NCBI GenBank assembly: GCA_030604135.1 | Contig: JAUVWL010000006.1 | Span: 124,001-188,000, forward strand | Direction: 5' to 3' | Origin: Burkholderiales bacterium | Lineage (GTDB): Bacteria > Pseudomonadota > Gammaproteobacteria > Burkholderiales > Burkholderiaceae_C | DNA: 64,000 nt | In this document: piece by piece, positions 61,218 to 64,000 of the stretch | Layout: each line of letters starts with the position of its first letter | Numbering within the stretch: position 1 is the stretch's first letter | Position numbers and translations under genes: made by a program | The notes under the pieces: model-generated | What the model saw: the letters and a program-made list of their open reading frames with translations, nothing else | Databases searched by the model: none | What the model was told of the DNA's origin: nothing

Positions 61218-63077
61218 TCAGTCGAGCAGCCCGGCCGTCTCAAGGCCTTGTGCGGCGCGGCAGTCGATGTCCTCGAACTCCACGACCTTGTCGATCTCGG
61301 TGCCCATGGCGATGTTGGTGACCCGCTCCAGTATGCATTCCACCACCACCGGCACACGGTGCTCGGTGGCCATCTCGCGTGCCTGGCGCAGCGCCCCCTG
61401 CAACTGATCGGGGTCGGTCACGCGCAGGGCCTTGCAGCCCAGGCCTTCGACCACGGCCACGTGGTCGACACCGTAGCCGCGCAGCTCGCCCGCTTCCTCG
61501 GGCACGTTCTGGTTCTCGAAGGCCAGCTGCACGCAGTAGTCCATGTCAAAGCCGCGCTGGCTCTGGCGGATCAGCCCCAGGTAGCTGTTGTTCACCAGCA
61601 CGTGCACATAGGGCAGGCGGAACTGCGCGCCCACGGCCAATTCCTCGATCAGGAACTGGAAGTCGTAGTCGCCCGACAGCGCCACCACGGTCTTCGTGGG
61701 CTGGAAATGGCCCCCAACCCTGGCTTCGCCAGGCCCCCCAGGGGGGTGCTGTCGTTCTTGGGGCGGCCCGGCGAACGCCGCCACCACCCCCAGCGCGGCC
61801 GGCAGCGTCCAGCCCAGCGGACCGGCCTGGCCGCAGTTGATCCACTGGCGCGGGCCGTAGACGTGCAGGAACTGCGCCGCCGCGATCTGCGACAGGCCAA
61901 TGGTGCTGACGTACACCGTTTCGCGGCCGAAGACCTGGTTCATCTCCTCGTACACGCGGTGCGGCTTCATGGGGATCTGTTCGAAGTGCGTCTTGCGCAG
62001 CATCACACGCTTGCGTTCGGCGCAGCGCTCGGCCCAGTCGGCATAGCTCGGCCAGGTCCTGGCGGCCACGCGCTCACGCGCCACCTGCACGAACCCTTCC
62101 AGCGCGGCCTTGGCGTCGGACACGATGCCGTAGTCGGGCTCGAACACACGGCCGATCTGCGTCGGCTCGATGTCCACGTGCACGAACTTACGGCCCTTGG
62201 TGTAGGTCTCGACGCTGCCGGTGTGGCGGTTGGCCCAGCGATTGCCGATGCCCAGCACGAAGTCGCTCGCCAGCATCGTCGCGTTGCCATAGCGGTGGCT
62301 GGTCTGCAGGCCCACCATGCCGGCCATGAGCGGGTGGTCGTCGGGGATGGAACCCCAGCCCATGAGCGTGGGGATCACCGGCACGCCGGTGACTTCCGCG
62401 AACTGCACCAGCAGATCGGCCGCGTCGGCGTTGAGGATGCCGCCACCGGCCACGATGAGCGGCTTCTGTGCGGCGGCCAGCATGTCCAGCGCCTTCTCGA
62501 TCTGCCGGCGCGTGGCCGCGGGCTTGTACACCGGCAGCGGTTCGTAGGTGTCGATGTCGAACTCGATCTCGGCCATCTGCACGTCGAACGGCAGGTCGAT
62601 CAGCACCGGGCCGGGCCGGCCCGAACGCATGACGTGGAAGGCCTGCTGGAACACGCGCGGCACCAGCGCCGGTTCGCGCACCGTCACCGCCCACTTGGTC
62701 ACCGGCTTGGCGATGCTCTCGATGTCCACCGCCTGGAAGTCCTCCTTGTAGAGGCGGGCGCGCGGCGCCTGGCCGGTGATGCAGAGAATCGGTATCGAAT
62801 CGGCGCTGGCCGAATACAGGCCGGTGATCATGTCGGTGCCGGCCGGCCCGCTGGTGCCGATGCAGACACCGATGTTGCCGGCCCGGGCGCGGGTGTAGCC
62901 CTCGGCCATGTGCGAGGCGGCTTCCACATGGCGCGCCAGCACGTGGGCGATGCTGCCGCGTTCGCGCAATGCCGCGTACAGCGGGTTGATGGCCGCACCC
63001 GGCACACCGAAGGCCTGCGTCAAACCTTCCTTCTCCATCACCAGCACCGCCGCCATCGCGGCCTTCATCTTCGCCAT
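61218..63077 (-). CDS. gcl: Glyoxylate carboligase
   Basis: A 619-residue thiamine-diphosphate enzyme that joins two glyoxylates into tartronate semialdehyde and carbon dioxide. Val51 in [15 protein letters not shown] is the residue that replaces the usual catalytic glutamate in E. coli Gcl. Seen also: [36 protein letters not shown], and the cofactor motif [19 protein letters not shown]. The family has about 593 residues; about 26 extra come from an in-frame palindromic repeat at residues 435-456, just before the GDYDFQ motif. It opens the gcl-hyi-glxR-kinase operon. Confidence 0.95.
   Translation of the reverse strand: MAKMKAAMAAVLVMEKEGLTQAFGVPGAAINPLYAALRERGSIAHVLARHVEAASHMAEGYTRARAGNIGVCIGTSGPAGTDMITGLYSASADSIPILCITGQAPRARLYKEDFQAVDIESIAKPVTKWAVTVREPALVPRVFQQAFHVMRSGRPGPVLIDLPFDVQMAEIEFDIDTYEPLPVYKPAATRRQIEKALDMLAAAQKPLIVAGGGILNADAADLLVQFAEVTGVPVIPTLMGWGSIPDDHPLMAGMVGLQTSHRYGNATMLASDFVLGIGNRWANRHTGSVETYTKGRKFVHVDIEPTQIGRVFEPDYGIVSDAKAALEGFVQVARERVAARTWPSYADWAERCAERKRVMLRKTHFEQIPMKPHRVYEEMNQVFGRETVYVSTIGLSQIAAAQFLHVYGPRQWINCGQAGPLGWTLPAALGVVAAFAGPPQERQHPPGGPGEARVGGHFQPTKTVVALSGDYDFQFLIEELAVGAQFRLPYVHVLVNNSYLGLIRQSQRGFDMDYCVQLAFENQNVPEEAGELRGYGVDHVAVVEGLGCKALRVTDPDQLQGALRQAREMATEHRVPVVVECILERVTNIAMGTEIDKVVEFEDIDCRAAQGLETAGLLD
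61711..61773 (+). repeat. GC-rich palindromic element inside gcl
   Basis: A diverged copy of the element: ends CCCCCAACC and CTTGGGGCGGCCCGGCG match the kynU copy, and the CCCCCC-A-GGGGGG core is kept, while the inner arms differ. It is antisense to gcl and reads as [19 protein letters not shown] without a stop, between the conserved PAALGV and [11 protein letters not shown] segments. Confidence 0.8.
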
Positions 63078-63113
63078 GCCTGTCTCCAGTGGTTTGTGGA
63101 CTGGGACCGATGC

Positions 63114-63175
63114 TATGGAGACCATACGGTCTTGTGAATGCCACCCGCGGTCAGTTGATTCGATACTTGCGGTAT
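63114..63175. promoter_or_regulatory. Two small dyads between gcl and the divergent lysR
   Basis: TATGGAGACCATA at 63114-63126 and ATACTTGCGGTAT at 63163-63175 both have the TnnnG/ATAC-type arms and spacing expected of LysR sites, in the 123-bp divergent gap. The regulator beside them is the natural candidate; binding is inferred. Confidence 0.5.
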
Positions 63176-63200
63176 GCAATCGCGCCGATAACATGCCCCC

Positions 63201-64000
63201 ATGGACCGCTACAAAGAGATCGAAGCCTTCGTGAACGTGATGGAGCACGGCAGTCTGGCCGCGGCCGCACTGCACGCCGGCATCACCCCGGTGATGATGG
63301 GCCGGCGCATCGACGCGCTGGAAAAGCGCCTGGGCACGCAGCTGATGCACCGCTCCACCCGTCGCCTGGTGCTGACCGATGCGGGCGCGCGCTTCCTCGA
63401 CGAATGCCGGCCGCTGCTGGCGCAGTGGGCACAGGCCGAGGCCAGCGTGGCCTCGCAGAAGCACCAGGCCAGCGGCCACCTGATCGTCTCGGCCCCTGCG
63501 GCGTTCGGGCGGCTGCACGTGGCGCCACACGCCAGCGCCTTCCTCAAGGCCCACCCGGCCGTCAAGCTGTCGTTCAACCTGACCGACCGCGTCGTGGACC
63601 TGGTGCGCGAGGGCTACGACATGGGCATCCGCATCGGCGGCGCCATCGACCCGAACTTCGTCGCCATCCGGCTGGCCACCAACCAGCGCGTGGTGTGCGG
63701 CACACCGGCCTACTTCCGCAAACACGGCAAACCGCAGACGCTGGACGACCTGGCCCAGCACAACTGCCTGGCCTTCAACCTGCAGGGCGGCCAGCAGCGC
63801 GGCTGGTACTTCCTGCAGGACGGCAAGACCGTGACCGTGCGGGTGGAGGGCAACCTGGACTGCAACGACGGCGAGCTGCTGCACCGCTGGGTGAGCGAGG
63901 GCCTGGGCCTGGGCTGGCGCAGCACCTGGGAGATCCAGGCGCAGCTGCAGCGCGGCGAGCTGGTGACCGTGCTCGACGACTATGCCCTGCCCGCCTACGA
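63201..64000 (+). CDS. LysR-family regulator of the gcl operon, 3' end cut off
   Basis: The frame is open from ATG 63201 to the window end (266 codons). Helix-turn-helix at residues about 1-60: [41 protein letters not shown]. The effector domain begins near residue 90 ([20 protein letters not shown]) and includes [19 protein letters not shown]. It is divergent from gcl with two small dyads between. TAACAT six bases before the ATG, and no ribosome site, suggest a leaderless message. The effector is perhaps glyoxylate or a related acid; unproven. Confidence 0.88.
   Translation, partial: MDRYKEIEAFVNVMEHGSLAAAALHAGITPVMMGRRIDALEKRLGTQLMHRSTRRLVLTDAGARFLDECRPLLAQWAQAEASVASQKHQASGHLIVSAPAAFGRLHVAPHASAFLKAHPAVKLSFNLTDRVVDLVREGYDMGIRIGGAIDPNFVAIRLATNQRVVCGTPAYFRKHGKPQTLDDLAQHNCLAFNLQGGQQRGWYFLQDGKTVTVRVEGNLDCNDGELLHRWVSEGLGLGWRSTWEIQAQLQRGELVTVLDDYALPAY

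Noticed and set aside
61098..63137. A 679-codon open frame opposite gcl, and similar long frames opposite other genes (for example 19454-21244, 25365-27344)
   Set aside because: They mirror high third-position GC of the real genes, have His/Gly/Val-rich products without family motifs, and each real gene underneath has clear catalytic motifs.

Overview
The window is GC-rich, densely coded proteobacterial chromosome. I infer a betaproteobacterium of the Comamonadaceae, most like Hydrogenophaga, from the protocatechuate 4,5-cleavage (lig/pmd) cluster, a Bug-type solute-binding protein, the DUF3348-DUF802-OmpA-DUF2894 cluster and GC-rich interspersed palindromic repeats. No rRNA, tRNA, CRISPR array, prophage or transposase gene is visible, and both ends cut through genes (argD on the left, a LysR regulator on the right).

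Layout. 1-2.5 kb: argD end, argF with a duplicated 3' tail, two tandem small Cys-rich YkgJ-type genes. 2.6-6.7 kb: a methyltransferase, then kynB-kynU-kynA (tryptophan to anthranilate). 6.8-10 kb: a ModE-like regulator divergent from modABC. 10-11 kb: a radical SAM protein with a LexA box in its promoter. 11-15.5 kb: a MarR-controlled aromatic unit (FAD monooxygenase, DUF2783, VOC protein, fumarylacetoacetase). 15.5-19.4 kb: an ABC-2 exporter pair and two tandem membrane PAS proteins. 19.5-27.8 kb: a ferulate-type CoA operon (crotonase, feruloyl-CoA synthase, thiolase, SDR, thioesterase, flavin reductase, acyl-CoA dehydrogenase, MarR). 28-33 kb: HxlR regulator, a two-component system with a Spy/CpxP-like protein, LysE exporter, aldo/keto reductase. 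33-40 kb: the protocatechuate 4,5-cleavage operon and its LysR regulator. 40-47.5 kb: AEC transporter, a dehydrogenase, a Bug protein and a TRAP transporter with two paralogous binding proteins. 47.6-52.6 kb: a broken sigma-54 activator, a hydrolase, MarR-vanAB and an amidohydrolase. 52.7-58 kb: GST, a DUF4375-like gene, and a four-gene MotA/MotB-like cluster. 58-64 kb: glycerate kinase, glxR, hyi, gcl and a divergent LysR.

How it fits together. The window encodes most of a lignin-monomer funnel: a TRAP importer (ligand inferred), feruloyl-CoA activation and beta-oxidative side-chain removal to vanillate, VanAB demethylation to protocatechuate, then LigAB, LigC, LigI, LigJ and LigK to pyruvate and oxaloacetate. 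Three of these units (ferulate operon, TRAP operon, amidohydrolase) share a 17-bp GGTTAT-N5-ATAACC palindrome at their promoters, which suggests one regulon, perhaps under the MarR protein at the end of the ferulate operon.

Most unusual items: a GC-rich palindromic element inserted in frame inside three enzymes (kynB, kynU, gcl); a 149-bp insertion that replaced the 3' end of argF and left the old end behind; a long coiled-coil MotA/ExbB-like and MotB/OmpA-like pair with two DUF partners and no known function; and an apparently leaderless SOS promoter on a radical SAM gene.
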